From Mercurialis annua (Eukaryota; Streptophyta; Magnoliopsida; Malpighiales; Euphorbiaceae): a stretch of DNA of 64,000 nt. Under the pieces are notes generated by a model that was given only the letters and a program-made list of their open reading frames with translations, did not search any database and was not told the origin of the DNA. The stretch covers positions 7,881,501 to 7,945,500 of the forward strand of contig NC_065575.1 of assembly GCF_937616625.2 (NCBI RefSeq). Reading direction: 5' to 3'. Positions within the stretch are counted from its first letter, which is position 1. Each line of letters begins with the position of its first letter. This document shows, piece after piece, positions 1 through 10,644 of the stretch. Both the position numbers and the translations under genes were made by a program.

Positions 1-2108
1 CCCTCGCATACTTCATCAATGGTCACATTAAGTGCCCTCAATAATATTGCAATATTCTGAGATTTCTTCGGGTCAAGCACACGATTCTCTTGGTTCTGCA
101 ATGTAAGAGACTGCCGCCGTCCATCGTAATCCTTACCATTCAAATTCGAATGGTTTACCATAAACAAAGTCTCGATCATTTCCTCATTTAACCTGCAACA
201 ACACCAACATTCTACAATCTCATAAACCATCACAAAAGTACTCCAATCAAGAAATATTAATCCCAAATCAAAAAGTACAAAACAAACTTGACCGAAACAA
301 CAATAACTACTCCCTCCGTCCTGTTTAAGAAGGGACAAATGACTTTTTCACATATATTAAGAAAGCATTAATTATTATAGTGTTTTCTTATTTTACCCCT
401 ATTTATGATAGTGTTGTATTTTGTGTATTGGCTAATAGTCATTAATTATGGAAAGAGAAATGGGGGTAGAAAAGGAATATTCATATAAATTGGCACAAAA
501 AACACGATATGGCCTTCTTAAGTGGGACAAATAAAAATGGGATATGTCCCTTCTTAAATGGGACGGAGGGAGTATAAGCTAAATATGAATATCAGAATCT
601 CACTGAAAAGAGCTGGTCTTAATCTGATCCCACACCATTGCGCGATCCGAGCTAGCTCTAACTTTATCCCAATGTAAAGCCTTCAACTTTGGTTTTACAG
701 TCTCTTCACTCCTCTCAATACTTGAGTTAATCTGAGACTGCTCATTAACCAAACCTGGCAATGAACTTGTAACCAAAACTGTCCTTGAGGGAGTAACATG
801 AACAGGAGGACCCGAACTCTCAAAATTCACATCTCTAGCCACTCCCTCAGGAAACTCCCAAAACCCCGGCGGTGGAGGCGGAGGAGGAGGTGGTGGAACC
901 TTTTCAGCCAAAAATTCTCTGTTAACACTCTCAAATCCTGTCATAAAAGCCATATCCTGCCCAAGAAAGCCCAAATTTTGCTCCGGCGAGTTCCGGGTAT
1001 TTCCTGAATCTCCTCCTGATGGTGATGAAGATAAAGACATGGAAAGCCGTGATCGCTTAACGGGCCGATCCCCGGCCACCGGAGACTTGGATTTTGTACT
1101 CTCAGGACTAGCATTAGTGGAAGTTTTGGGAGAGCAAGAATTAGAATAAGGATACGAAGCAGTTCTTGAATTAAAACTCGTGGAACCAAAATTATTTCTT
1201 GAACTAGACTCAACACGCACCGGACTACTAATATTTTCTTGAACAATATTAACAGTCTCTCTCCGGCCGGATGAGCTTCTCGGAGAAAAGAACTCATCTT
1301 CTTCATCATCATCTTCATTAATATTAACAACATTTTGAATAAGTACTTCACCACTTCTATAAGGTGGTGTATAGTTAAGCTTAGGCAATGGTGGCAATGG
1401 TTTCAGCTCTGGTGAACCAAGTTTTATATAAGGTGAAGATGACACGCCGGGATTACTCAAATTCGGACCCTTTTGACGGTGATACTCATTGATTCCGGTG
1501 GTTGTTGAGTTTACTAAGGTGCCCAGATAAAGAAACTCTGAGCTGGTGTTAGGAACATCCGGGCGTGGGGGAAGCTTTGGCGGCTTTGGGGAGCCGTCGG
1601 AATGAACGGTGTTGGGAGGAAAGAGGCGGAGGCTGTCGGAACGAGGGGTTTTTTCGGTGGTTGTGGTGGTGTTGTGGCGGCGGGAGTGGTAGAGGTAGAA
1701 GGCGGAGATGGCAGAGAGAATGGCGATGAAGAGAAGAGAGAGGGAAACGGAAATGGTGATGATGAGGTGGCGGTGGGAGGTGGCGGTGGAAGCGGGGTGT
1801 GGGAGGAGAAGAGAAGAAATGTTGGCCGGAAAAGTGGCTAATGTGGTTACAGTTGGTGGCGGAGGTGGAGATGGAAGCGTGGGAAAGAATGGTTTTTGAG
1901 GAATGTTTGGTGTTGCTGAGAATGGATATTTAGGTAGCTGAGTTTGCGGCTGTGGTTGTGGGGAAAAAGACGGTGGCTGGCTCGGCGGGAGAGTGTTGGT
2001 AAGCGGAAAGAAAGGCTGGTGGAGGAGGTGGCGGTGGCGGTGGCGGTAGACAGTGGAGGAGGAAACAGCAGTAAGCAAGAAAAAGAGGAGGAGAATGGTG
2101 GTCGTCAT
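1..2108 (-). CDS. FH1: Class I formin-like protein, N-terminal part (runs off left edge)
   Basis: A membrane-anchored formin that nucleates actin filaments at the cell surface. Exon 1 is 2108-604 and exon 2 is 192-1, continuing outside the window. The intron 603-193 has GT/AG borders and joins in frame, giving SSFQ followed by LNEEMIETLF, the normal FH2 start. Residues 1-18 form a signal peptide. Residues 33-105 are a Pro-rich extracellular part. A membrane segment lies at about 114-140 and is followed by basic residues. The motif SSEFLYLGTLVNS and the acidic EDDDEEDEFFSPR stretch follow. A ten-proline FH1 tract sits near residue 405, and the FH2 domain begins at about 472 (KPKLKALHWDKVRASSD). 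Start: the ATG at 2108 opens the signal peptide. The order of motifs is that of Arabidopsis FH1. The symbol is by resemblance; other class I members are possible. The FH2 catalytic core lies mostly outside the window. Confidence 0.93.
310..572. mobile_element. Stowaway-type MITE inside formin intron 1
   Basis: The terminal inverted repeats CTCCCTCCGTCC and GGACGGAGGGAG are flanked by TA on both sides (308-309 and 573-574). These ends and the TA duplication are the hallmark of Stowaway (Tc1/mariner) MITEs. The element lies wholly in the first intron of the formin gene, so it is transcribed with that gene. Confidence 0.92.
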
Positions 2109-3837
2109 TTAAACTCTCTCTATCTCTAAAAAGTTTGTATCTTTGAGTTATGATTAAAACTGATGTTTGTTTCCCGAGAAAATGTTAGTAAGAAAATGAA
2201 AGAAAAAGAAAAGTTGATATTCATAGGTTATTACAAGTAGAGTAGAGAGTGTGAATAGGAGTGAAGGATTAGGAGAAGAAAAGGGTCAAAGAGGACAGGA
2301 GATGTTGTGGAAGATAAAGAGGAGCAAGAGGTTAAAAATGTCTGACACTTTCTCAAAAATTGTATTTCATCATTGGGATTTGATATTCTTTTTTTTATTT
2401 CTATGGATCAAAACATTTTTACTTCATGCTGCACAGGAATTAAAATTATGGACTGGTTTACACTATTAAATGGTGAAGAATCAAGTATTTGAATGTGTTT
2501 TAAACTTTTTAATTAGGGATCTGCACGGTTTGAACAAATTTAAAAATCCACAAATTTTTAAATTGTAACAAAACTCGAGAATTTTTAAGATATAGTAATT
2601 GTTATAATATTGGTACAATTATTAAATCTTTAGTACCAATTATCGCGACCGGATTGGTATGTGTAGAGGAATTAAAATTATTTAGTAAATATTTAATTAT
2701 GGATTTTGATCAACAAATAATAATATAGCAAAACTAATAAATAACACGAGAGAATTATATGTTTCGATATTAAAACGTACATTCACATGCGAAAAAATCG
2801 ATCTATCCACTAATCATAAAAAAGAGTATAAAATTAGTGGAAATTCACTAAATAGAGAACAACTCTAGTAAATAATGCTCTTAAAAGAAAAACGCACAAA
2901 ATGTTTAACTTTCTATAAGAACTAACCCAAAAAGGTTAGGATTAACTTATATTTCTCGCATCACACACAACCTCATTCTCTCCTTATTCACATTAATATC
3001 TACATTATATATTCGGTTCTTGTCGTATTTGATATTCTAAAAGATGAATGAGTTAGTGTATTTATAGAGAACAAATAATTTATATGGAAGTATTAATTCC
3101 AATTGGATTATACTTTTTAAAAATCAATGATAATAAAATTATCTTTGTCCCAAATACTTCACTAATAAAGTTCTAATACAAATAGAAATTTTAGACATAT
3201 TCCAACAATTTTCATCTTAACTTGAATTCTTTAATAAATTGTAATTATTATTGTGCTACATCTTCTCCATTTTAACTCTAAACTAAACTTATTTCAAAAG
3301 AGGTCTTTGAGGAGGATCATACAAGCTTCAAAAATGTCTTGAATTTGCTGAAACCGAAATGACTTCAAGATTTACTATCTTCGGATGCACCATTCACAAA
3401 ATTTTGAATTTCGTTGGTCTTAAAACTGATAATAGAAACAAATGTCATTAGCAACTTATAATGATTAAATCAAATAACAAATGTTGAAGTCGTAGCATAT
3501 CCATTAATTTTCATAAGTCGACCAATTCAATGAGCATACATCATAAGTGGAGTATTCAATCTCACTTCATCGCCAAATAAGCCATAAAACTCGTAATTTT
3601 ATATACTGAGATGTCAGACATGTGCATTTAGAAAAATGTTAAACATATATTATAGTTCTAACTGTTTCATTATGCATCTTACCCTTAAGTAAACTAATAT
3701 CTAAAATTTTGCATGTATTGACTGTTGCATCACTACAACTCCATTATTAACTCAACTGTAATCAGAAAACCAATCAAAATTGGCATACGTGTGATATCAC
3801 ACCAATTATAATTAAAATATGATTAATTAATATAGTA
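2109..3837. other. Formin upstream region and AT-rich intergenic DNA
   Basis: About 2109-2250 is presumably the formin 5' UTR and promoter (purine/pyrimidine-biased, no clear TATA box). The rest is AT-rich with many stop codons in all frames. I saw no gene or element with recognisable ends here. Confidence 0.6.
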
Positions 3838-4110
3838 TTCCCTTCGTCCCAATAGAGTTGTTCACTTTGCCTTTATCACATAGTTTAAGAAAAGCAATCA
3901 TTGTTTATAGTTTTTGTAAAATTTTCCTTACTTTTCTTGTCATACCCCTATTTAATGTAGGGTCCACTTGCAATTTACTTTTATTAGTGGACTTTAAATA
4001 GGAGTAATGTAGGAAAATTAAGTGTAAAGTTAGTTACTTTTTGAAAGTGGACAAGAGTTTTGGGACAAAAAAAATTCTCAAAGTGGACAACTCTATTTGG
4101 ACGGAGGGAG
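3838..4110. mobile_element. Stowaway-type MITE
   Basis: The left end TTCCCTTCGTCCC (two changes from the usual CTCCCTCCGTCCC) and the right end GGACGGAGGGAG are flanked by TA (3836-3837 and 4111-4112). Same family as the copies at 310, 32046 and 43295, about 273 bp. Confidence 0.88.
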
Positions 4111-4734
4111 TATTTAATAATTGGTTCTCAAATTAATTTTATAATCATAATGTAGTATTTAATGATTGGTTATCACTCTAAATATTGCCCGTGTCATACG
4201 ATGAGTGCATGGTTTATAATCTTACATGGGGAATTTGGTTCACACAAGTATTTCTCGGCATTCAAATAACCAGTAATTTATAAGGATGATTTAATATCCA
4301 AAAATTGGTGAAAATGCTGGAGTGTTTAGTTATTTTTAAATTAATTATTTTAATAAATAAACTGATAGATAAATTGAGGTCATTAGTTTTTAATTCAACC
4401 GAGTTAAATGAATAAATTATACATAACAACAAACTTTGGAAATGGTTGATGGTAGCTGATTGAACCATCAGTTTGATTTAACCGGATCAATCATCAGTTA
4501 GTCATTGACTCACTCTGAATCAACTAGTTTCGGTCTATCCATCTTAATTTGACTAAATTATCGGTGAAGTTAACTAGACCGGACAGTTGACCCATTTTCA
4601 AAACCGGCCGACTTTTTAATCACTGATTAAAAAGTAAAAAAAATTCATAATCGATTATTGGTCAATATTGAGTAAACAGTAAAACATCAAATATAATCTT
4701 ATCAATTAGTTAGACTTTAGTATGAAGTAGTCAT
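4111..4734. other. AT-rich intergenic DNA
   Basis: No gene seen. A stretch around 4470-4620 rich in 'accgg' and 'ggtca' steps resembles the inside of decayed hAT-type elements but has no ends I can define. Confidence 0.4.
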
Positions 4735-5297
4735 TAGACCTAGCAATTTTAGACACGACACAATTAAATGATACGACGCGACACAAAGTTAAAAAGGTTT
4801 AGGTTCAATGTAAATGGGTTTTAGTCATAAACGGGTCAACCCGTTTATGACACGATTAATTTCGTTTATAAATGAGTTATATACGCCTAATACGTTTAAA
4901 CACGATTAACTAGTTTTAATTAAATATTGTTATTTTTATAATTTAAATGTTATTAATTTTTTAATTTTAATTTTTTTATACTATATATAATTAAAATAGT
5001 ATTTATTTCAAAATATAGTATTAATTTTTTTAGTATTATATTAAATAAATCAAAAAAGTAATTAAATAATTAACGGATTCAAACGTGTCACTTTAAACGG
5101 ATTGATTCATTAACACGTTTAGATAAATATTTTTATACGTGTTGTGTCATATAACCCGTGTAATATTTATGTCGTGTTTGAGTTTTGTAAATCAAATCCA
5201 ATTAATAATCGTATCGTGTTCTTATTTATTTTAATCGTGTTCGTGTTTAAACAGGTTTGACCTATTTATAACTCGCAGACATAAATCGCCAGGTCTA
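4735..5297 (-). mobile_element. hAT-type non-autonomous element, copy 1
   Basis: Ends TAGACCTAGCAATTTTAG and its inverse (..CCAGGTCTA). Flanking 8-bp duplications are GTAGTCAT (4727-4734) and GTATTCAT (5298-5305), differing at one base. The interior is rich in ACACG/CGTGT and GGGTT steps. It is the same family as 14327-14904 but in opposite orientation. An 8-bp duplication with TAG..CTA ends fits the hAT superfamily. No transposase is present. Confidence 0.88.
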
Positions 5298-5691
5298 GTA
5301 TTCATAATTGGACATGTGGTAATAGAAGCAAGTGCAAAGATGACTAAAGAGTCAACATGCAATTGTGAGATGATGGCTGTGCGATTAAACCCCCATAACG
5401 ATTTTAAAGATAGATGCGGGTTGTTGGTTTGGTCTCAAAGCAAATTAATGAAAATGATATCAATCCAAACATTTCCAATCAATTCAATTGTTTTTCCAAG
5501 ACTCCAACCATTAATCACAAATAAGAAAACATTTAGAGTTCATGTTACCTTTTAACCAAATAGATATTCCATTTGTTCTATTTTAAAAAAATTATTATTA
5601 TTTTTATATTCCACTTAAAAAAATTTATTATATTTTTGTAATATAATTTCATATTTTATCTTTTATATTAATAACAAAACTCATTTATAAA
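5298..5691. other. Intergenic DNA before the young retrotransposon
   Basis: No convincing gene. A 79-codon reading frame at 5316-5555 has no recognisable domain and I do not support it as a gene. Confidence 0.5.
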
Positions 5692-5696
5692 GTCAT

Positions 5697-6280
5697 TGAT
5701 GGATACCGAATCCTACTGTAAGTATAATGGAGCCGAGTTGCAGGAGATCCACTCTCAGGCGACACCGGACTCCCCCTGAAGACGGAAGGATATACCGAAT
5801 CTCTAAGATTCGGTAATACACTAATAAAGACCGAATCCCACATGATCCGCCAAGAGCGCGTCAGGTCCGGGATTCGGATAAACGACTAAATATGGAAACC
5901 TTGTCCTATTTGGACACAAACACTACATATGGAAGGATAAGCTCTACTTTAGGAAGATAAGACTATTTAGGAAGACGTTCCTAAATAGGACTCTTATCAG
6001 ATTAAGGTAGATCTCGACAAATCAGGAGAATCCTTAAGATACGGCCGAATCCCTACAAAGTAGGATTCACCTACCTAATACAACTCTACTAGGTATATTC
6101 GTCTACTATAAAAGGAGCACGAGGTATGCCTAGAATCACAATTACATTCATATACTCAAAACGCTGCTCAAAGCTCTAAACTGACTTTAGCATCGGAGAG
6201 TTAATCGGACAACCACCGTCCGGTTAGCTTCTACCCTGTTTTGCAGGTTCACTCACCGGTTCAGAAGGCAGACTCCATCA
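5697..6280 (+). repeat. 5' LTR of the young gypsy element
   Basis: Begins TGATGGA and ends TCCATCA, a 7-bp terminal inverted repeat. It contains a TATAAAAG box at 6107-6114, where transcription of the element probably starts just downstream. Two perfect inverted repeats lie upstream: 5793-5815 (10-bp arms) and 5963-5988 (11-bp arms). Confidence 0.95.
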
Positions 6281-6282
6281 AT

Positions 6283-6299
6283 TGGCGCCGTCTGTGGGA
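6283..6299 (+). promoter_or_regulatory. Primer-binding site
   Basis: TGGCGCCGTCTGTGGGA starts two bases after the 5' LTR. TGG pairs with the 3' CCA of a tRNA, as expected for minus-strand priming. I have not identified the tRNA with certainty. Confidence 0.88.
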
Positions 6300-6364
6300 A
6301 AAGCTTAACTAAACTTCAAAAGAAGGAGCTTTTCTGAACTCAAAAACAAATCTCATTGAAGAAG

Positions 6365-8845
6365 ATGACTTCTGAAAGAGTAAACCTGAAAGACAAACAA
6401 CCAATGGACCCAAAAAGCACTCCGGAGATAATCAACGTGACGGAAGATGGGCTTCTCAACTCCGGGGAAAAAAGCAACACCGGAGGGCTCTCTTTCTCAA
6501 CACCCCAGTACCAAACTAATCCAATAAGAGGAAGCATCCCAATTGCTTTCAACCTAAGCACTGAAGAACAAGCACCAAATGCAGCGACACAAGATCCACA
6601 CAGCGAAATGCTGAAAAACATACTAGAATCTGTGCAGGCAAATCTTGACAGATTGGCTAATGAGGCCAAAAGAACAAACGACAGGCACGAAGAAACTATG
6701 AGAATGCTAAGGGAAAACTTCAGCCCTACAGCTCCCAGAAGAAGAGAAAGAACAAGAGATGCAAACCCAGGCCGACGGGAGACAAGGGCAGAAAACAACA
6801 AAAGCAAGGAACCTCGGACCAGAGGAAACGAAGAGAGGAACGAAGCACGAAACCAACGAGAAAAGGAAACCAGCAAAGAGGAAAGTCCTGACAGAGAAAA
6901 ATCTAACGGGGAATCACCAGAGGCACCCAGAAATGAGCACAACCAGGAGGACGCCCGAAGCGGTCTGAATACGAAACGAGACGAACGAAGGGAGAAGGAA
7001 AAAGAAGATGCCCCACCAAGGAGTAAGCGACAAGAAAGAGATGCAGGGAAAGAACAAAATAAGAAAAAACACCAAGAAGGAGAGGGCGAATCGTCAGAGA
7101 CACCCCAAAAAAGCAAAGCCACATATGTGGTGGAAGAAGATCTAGAAGAGAAGATCGCCAAAGCGCTCAAAAAACTAAAATCTGAAGAATTGGATATAGA
7201 GGACCTCAGGCTGAAAGGATCACCCCTCTCGCCCGAGATCATGGAGGAAACCATCCCGTACAGCATGAAGCTGCCGACTTTGCCAATTTTCAATGGGGAA
7301 GGAGACCCCCGAGACCATACCTCTAGGTTCACAGCGACCATGGGGCTACTCAGCGTATCAGACGCCATCCTCTGCAGGGTTTTCCCTACCACGCTCACGG
7401 GCACAGCCCAGAGATGGTATAACAAATTAAAACCAGGCTCGATCAAAAGCTTCGCTTCGCTTTCAACAGAATTCCTCAACAGATATCTCACAAACATCCC
7501 AGCTAAAACCACTACCAGTATCCTAAGAGCCTGTATCCAAGAAGAAGGAGAAACCCTGCGAAGCTACATCGAACGATTCAACAAGCAAGCTATGAAGATA
7601 GACAACCTGAACGTCGACATGGCGACAGAAGCATTGCGAGATGGGACGCGATTCGGAAAGCTGGTGGACAAGCTGCTAGTCAATAAACCCACAACTTTCT
7701 CAAACTTAATGGGCATAGCTCAGAAATACTTCGAGTTAGACGAAGGGCGAAGGGCGATTCGCGGAAAGGAAGCAAAAGGAAAAGAATCAAAAGAGAGATC
7801 CAGAGAAAAAACCAAGTCCAAACCTGATGACAGAAGAGGAAGACCCGAAGAAAGCAGACGATTCGCCCCCCAGACAAGATATGAATCGAGATACGATCCC
7901 AGAGATGACGAGAATAACTTCACTCCATTAAACACCAGCCGAACTAATGTCCTCATGTGGATCAAAGAAAACATCAAAAACGTGGTATGGCCACCCAAAA
8001 TGAAAGCAGAAGCAAGAGACACCAGAAAGTACTGCAAATTTCACGACGATTACGGACACGAAACGGATAGCTGCAGAGACTTAAAGGTCGAGATCGAAAG
8101 AATGATCGACACAGGCGAACTGAGGAAATTTGTGGCCCGAAAAGAGAAGAGCAATGACAAGGGAGAAAAAAGAAACAGAGAAGACAAGCCAAAAGAAAAG
8201 GAAGACGAGCGCCCATCCAAAATTCTGGGAACCATACACATGATTAATGGTGGAGGGCATAGTAGCTCCACGATCAGGAGGAAGCAAAGGAAGGAAGTAA
8301 TGAACATACGAGAAACTCACATGCCGCCAGTGATCTTCGATGTAGAAGACTATGAACACGTCAAAGCACCTCACAACGATGCTTTGGTAGTGACTACTAT
8401 CATTGAAAATTGGAACATGGAACGGATCCTTATCGACGAAGGAAGTGCAGTAAACCTCATGACGAATGCAGCATACAAAATGTTGGGAGGAACAGCGTCA
8501 AGGTTACGCCGAGTCCCAATTCCGCTATCAGGACTCGGTGGACCCTCCATCACCCCGCTGGGAGCAGTCACCTTGGAAGTAATAATCGGCCCAGAAAGAG
8601 GAATGAACAAGAAAATCATGTCACTATTTAACATAGTGGACATGGAATTGACATATAATGCCATCCTAGGAAGACCTTTCCTCCATGACTCGGCAGCGGT
8701 AACCAGCATCAGAGCACTGGCAATGAAGGTACCGACTGAAAAGGGAGTAGTGACGCTGAGAGGAGACCAAGGAATAGCCAAGAAGTGCTATGATGAATCA
8801 GTGGTGGATCTCCAAGAAAACAAGACCGAAAAGAAGGAAGAATAG
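6365..8845 (+). CDS. gag: Gag with aspartic-protease-like C-terminus (gypsy element)
   Basis: Structural polyprotein that would package element RNA. The first ATG in frame is at 6365, giving 826 residues. Residues about 110-270 are extremely charged (Glu/Lys/Arg-rich). The retrotransposon-gag domain spans about 300-460, opening with MKLPTLPIFNGEGDPRDH. A knuckle-like motif CKFHDDYGHETDSC is near 557-570 and matches the Cys/His pattern common in Tat-lineage Gag. A retropepsin-like segment follows: RILIDEGSAVN with Asp at 691, and ILGRPFLH near 767. The usual active-site triplet is Asp-Thr/Ser-Gly; here it reads Asp-Glu-Gly, so proteolysis is doubtful. The frame stops at 8845 with no continuation into reverse transcriptase. 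Spacing from the primer site and the intact frame suggest the protein is still made. Confidence 0.92.
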   Translation: MTSERVNLKDKQPMDPKSTPEIINVTEDGLLNSGEKSNTGGLSFSTPQYQTNPIRGSIPIAFNLSTEEQAPNAATQDPHSEMLKNILESVQANLDRLANEAKRTNDRHEETMRMLRENFSPTAPRRRERTRDANPGRRETRAENNKSKEPRTRGNEERNEARNQREKETSKEESPDREKSNGESPEAPRNEHNQEDARSGLNTKRDERREKEKEDAPPRSKRQERDAGKEQNKKKHQEGEGESSETPQKSKATYVVEEDLEEKIAKALKKLKSEELDIEDLRLKGSPLSPEIMEETIPYSMKLPTLPIFNGEGDPRDHTSRFTATMGLLSVSDAILCRVFPTTLTGTAQRWYNKLKPGSIKSFASLSTEFLNRYLTNIPAKTTTSILRACIQEEGETLRSYIERFNKQAMKIDNLNVDMATEALRDGTRFGKLVDKLLVNKPTTFSNLMGIAQKYFELDEGRRAIRGKEAKGKESKERSREKTKSKPDDRRGRPEESRRFAPQTRYESRYDPRDDENNFTPLNTSRTNVLMWIKENIKNVVWPPKMKAEARDTRKYCKFHDDYGHETDSCRDLKVEIERMIDTGELRKFVARKEKSNDKGEKRNREDKPKEKEDERPSKILGTIHMINGGGHSSSTIRRKQRKEVMNIRETHMPPVIFDVEDYEHVKAPHNDALVVTTIIENWNMERILIDEGSAVNLMTNAAYKMLGGTASRLRRVPIPLSGLGGPSITPLGAVTLEVIIGPERGMNKKIMSLFNIVDMELTYNAILGRPFLHDSAAVTSIRALAMKVPTEKGVVTLRGDQGIAKKCYDESVVDLQENKTEKKEE

Positions 8846-9487
8846 GAATGAAAAACGACCCATCATCGGTAACGACCCTCCGTCTTACCAGATGGCGTCA
8901 AATCTATCTTTAATGCTTTGTATGCCATCTTTTTATCAATAAAAATTCAATTTCGCTACCATCTGATTAGCCAGACGAACCAATAAAGAAATAAAAATCA
9001 AGAACAGCCACGAATGATTAAATCAAAGACGAAAGAAGAAAAAATAAATCAAAGATCAAACTCAAGAAAAGCTAAAAGCCAAGAAAATGAGTTTAAATTA
9101 ACTCAAAGCAAAATCGCCGAACCAGGCAAATCGCCATGAAAGGCTAAAAACCAAGAAAACGAGTTTAAATTAACTCAAAGCAAAATAGCCGAACCAGGCA
9201 GATCGCCACGAAAGGCTAAAAATGAGTTTAGATTAACTCAGAAAAGGCGAATCGCCAAAAAAGAGTTTAGATTAACTCGAAACAAAAACAAAAATAAAAA
9301 GAGTTTAGATTAACTCTACAAAAAGCAAACGCCAAGAACAGGGTTTAGAGTAACCCTCGAGGCAAGACAAGTACATAAAGATAAGGCAAAAGCACATTTC
9401 GAAGAAAAACGAAGAAAATATATTCATAAATTGCGAATTACAAAAAGCAAAATTAATACATCAGCAAATACAATCAAAAGAAAACTA
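8846..9487 (+). repeat. Spacer with 72-bp minisatellite and palindromic short repeats
   Basis: Non-coding part of the element after gag. A 72-bp unit starts at 9071 and 9143, and a third, shortened unit starts at 9215. A 16-bp near-palindrome of the form GAGTT-6-AACTC recurs at 9089, 9161, 9224, 9263 and 9301. A sixth copy at 9341 reads GGGTT-6-AACCC. Tandem repeats in the region before the 3' LTR are known in Tat/Ogre elements. Confidence 0.85.
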
Positions 9488-10629
9488 CTAAACACGGTCT
9501 TTAGAAATCTTGACGAGGAGATCACGGGCGATGGCCTGGGGATCCAACCCGTTAACCCCAGAAAGATCAATATTGGGATTCTGCTCCAGAAGCTTCTTCC
9601 CAATCGCAAGGCGATACTCGCTTATCAGAGCAGAGTAAAAAGCCTTCGTATCTAGCAGACGGATGTGAAGACCTTCAACCTCCGTTCTAAGACTATCCCT
9701 CTCCCCACCAACAAGGGAATTGATCCGAATGAGCTCCTCGATCTCTTGAGTCAAGTCATCGGTCTTTTTCTCAATCACTTTCACTTGGCGATCATTAATC
9801 GCATCCTGCGCCTTGAGCTGCGCCAGAAGGGAATCATGCTCTTCCAAAGAGGCCTTCAATTTCGCCCTTTCAGACTCGGAAGTCGCCAAAAGAGCAGACA
9901 GACGCTCAACCTCCTCCTCGGCACACTGTCGGCGGTCGTTCAATACCAGAACAGATTGAAGGGCCTACACACCAGAAATAAACAAATAAGAAAGCAACTG
10001 AATACAAAAAACATATTATACTCAAGAAAGAAAGCACTTACAGAGAAACCATGAAAACAAGCCAGATCGGAAAGCTCCTGACCCGGCCTACCACAGAACC
10101 ACGTGACATCATCAGGAATCGCCAAAGTCCGGATATATTCCGCTAGCACTCTCGGATTCAGCAAACTGGCAGGATCCTGACCTTCGACCCATTGAACCAA
10201 GTCTGGAGCAGAGGAAGAGCTTCCAGGAAAACTCTCCCTCGTAGGAGAATCATCGACAACTCGACGTCTTTTTCTAGACGGAGAATCCGGGTCTCGACCT
10301 AGAGAAATCTCCCCCGAATCAGCAGCAACAGGCCCCTCTGAGGCCACACCCCCAACTCCCCCCGAAACGATAGATGATGCTAGAGGGGGGAGTAGTGACG
10401 GAATCGCCTCGTCGCCGACTGGAACGGCCGAGTCATCACCATCATCATCATTTATAACAATAACCTCAGGCAACGCTACCTCGGCGGGAGCTAGGGGGAT
10501 ATCAACAGGAGCCCCATCCACGACAATGTCGCCAGGAATAACGTCGGCGATAGGAACGTCAGGACCACCCATCGGAACGTCCAAATCTACTTGAAATCCG
10601 GAAAGGAAATCGTCAGAAGAAGAAGACAT
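9488..10629 (-). CDS. Antisense ORF of the gypsy element, acidic/coiled-coil part (two exons)
   Basis: Encoded against the direction of gag. The first exon is 10629-10042 (196 codons, ATG at 10629). The intron 10041-9965 has a strong GTAAGT donor and a GTGTAG acceptor. The next exon is 9964-9488 and joins in phase, giving 354 residues. Residues 1-110 are acidic and Asp/Pro/Val-rich (INDDDGDD at 59-66). A short basic patch RKRRR at 119-123 could be a nuclear signal. Residues about 205-320 form a heptad-rich coiled coil (ERLSALLATSESERAKLKAS). It lies directly downstream of the PF04195-like frame 10645-11388 and is probably the C-terminal part of the same antisense product, although the join is unclear as I read it. 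The function of such antisense ORFs is not known. Confidence 0.7.
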
Positions 10630-10644
10630 CCTACAAAAGAAACA

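Noticed and set aside
941..1354. 137-codon minus-strand frame inside the formin exon
   Set aside because: Overlaps the formin coding frame, which has signal peptide, membrane segment, FH1 and FH2 start. This is a shadow frame.
6356..6364. Gag start nine bases upstream of the ATG
   Set aside because: The codon at 6356 is TTG, not expected as a start in plants; the first ATG is at 6365.
6340..7512. 390-codon minus-strand frame opposite gag
   Set aside because: Mirror of the Glu/Lys/Arg-rich gag frame, giving Ser/Leu/Phe-rich translation with no domain. The gag frame has clear Gag motifs.
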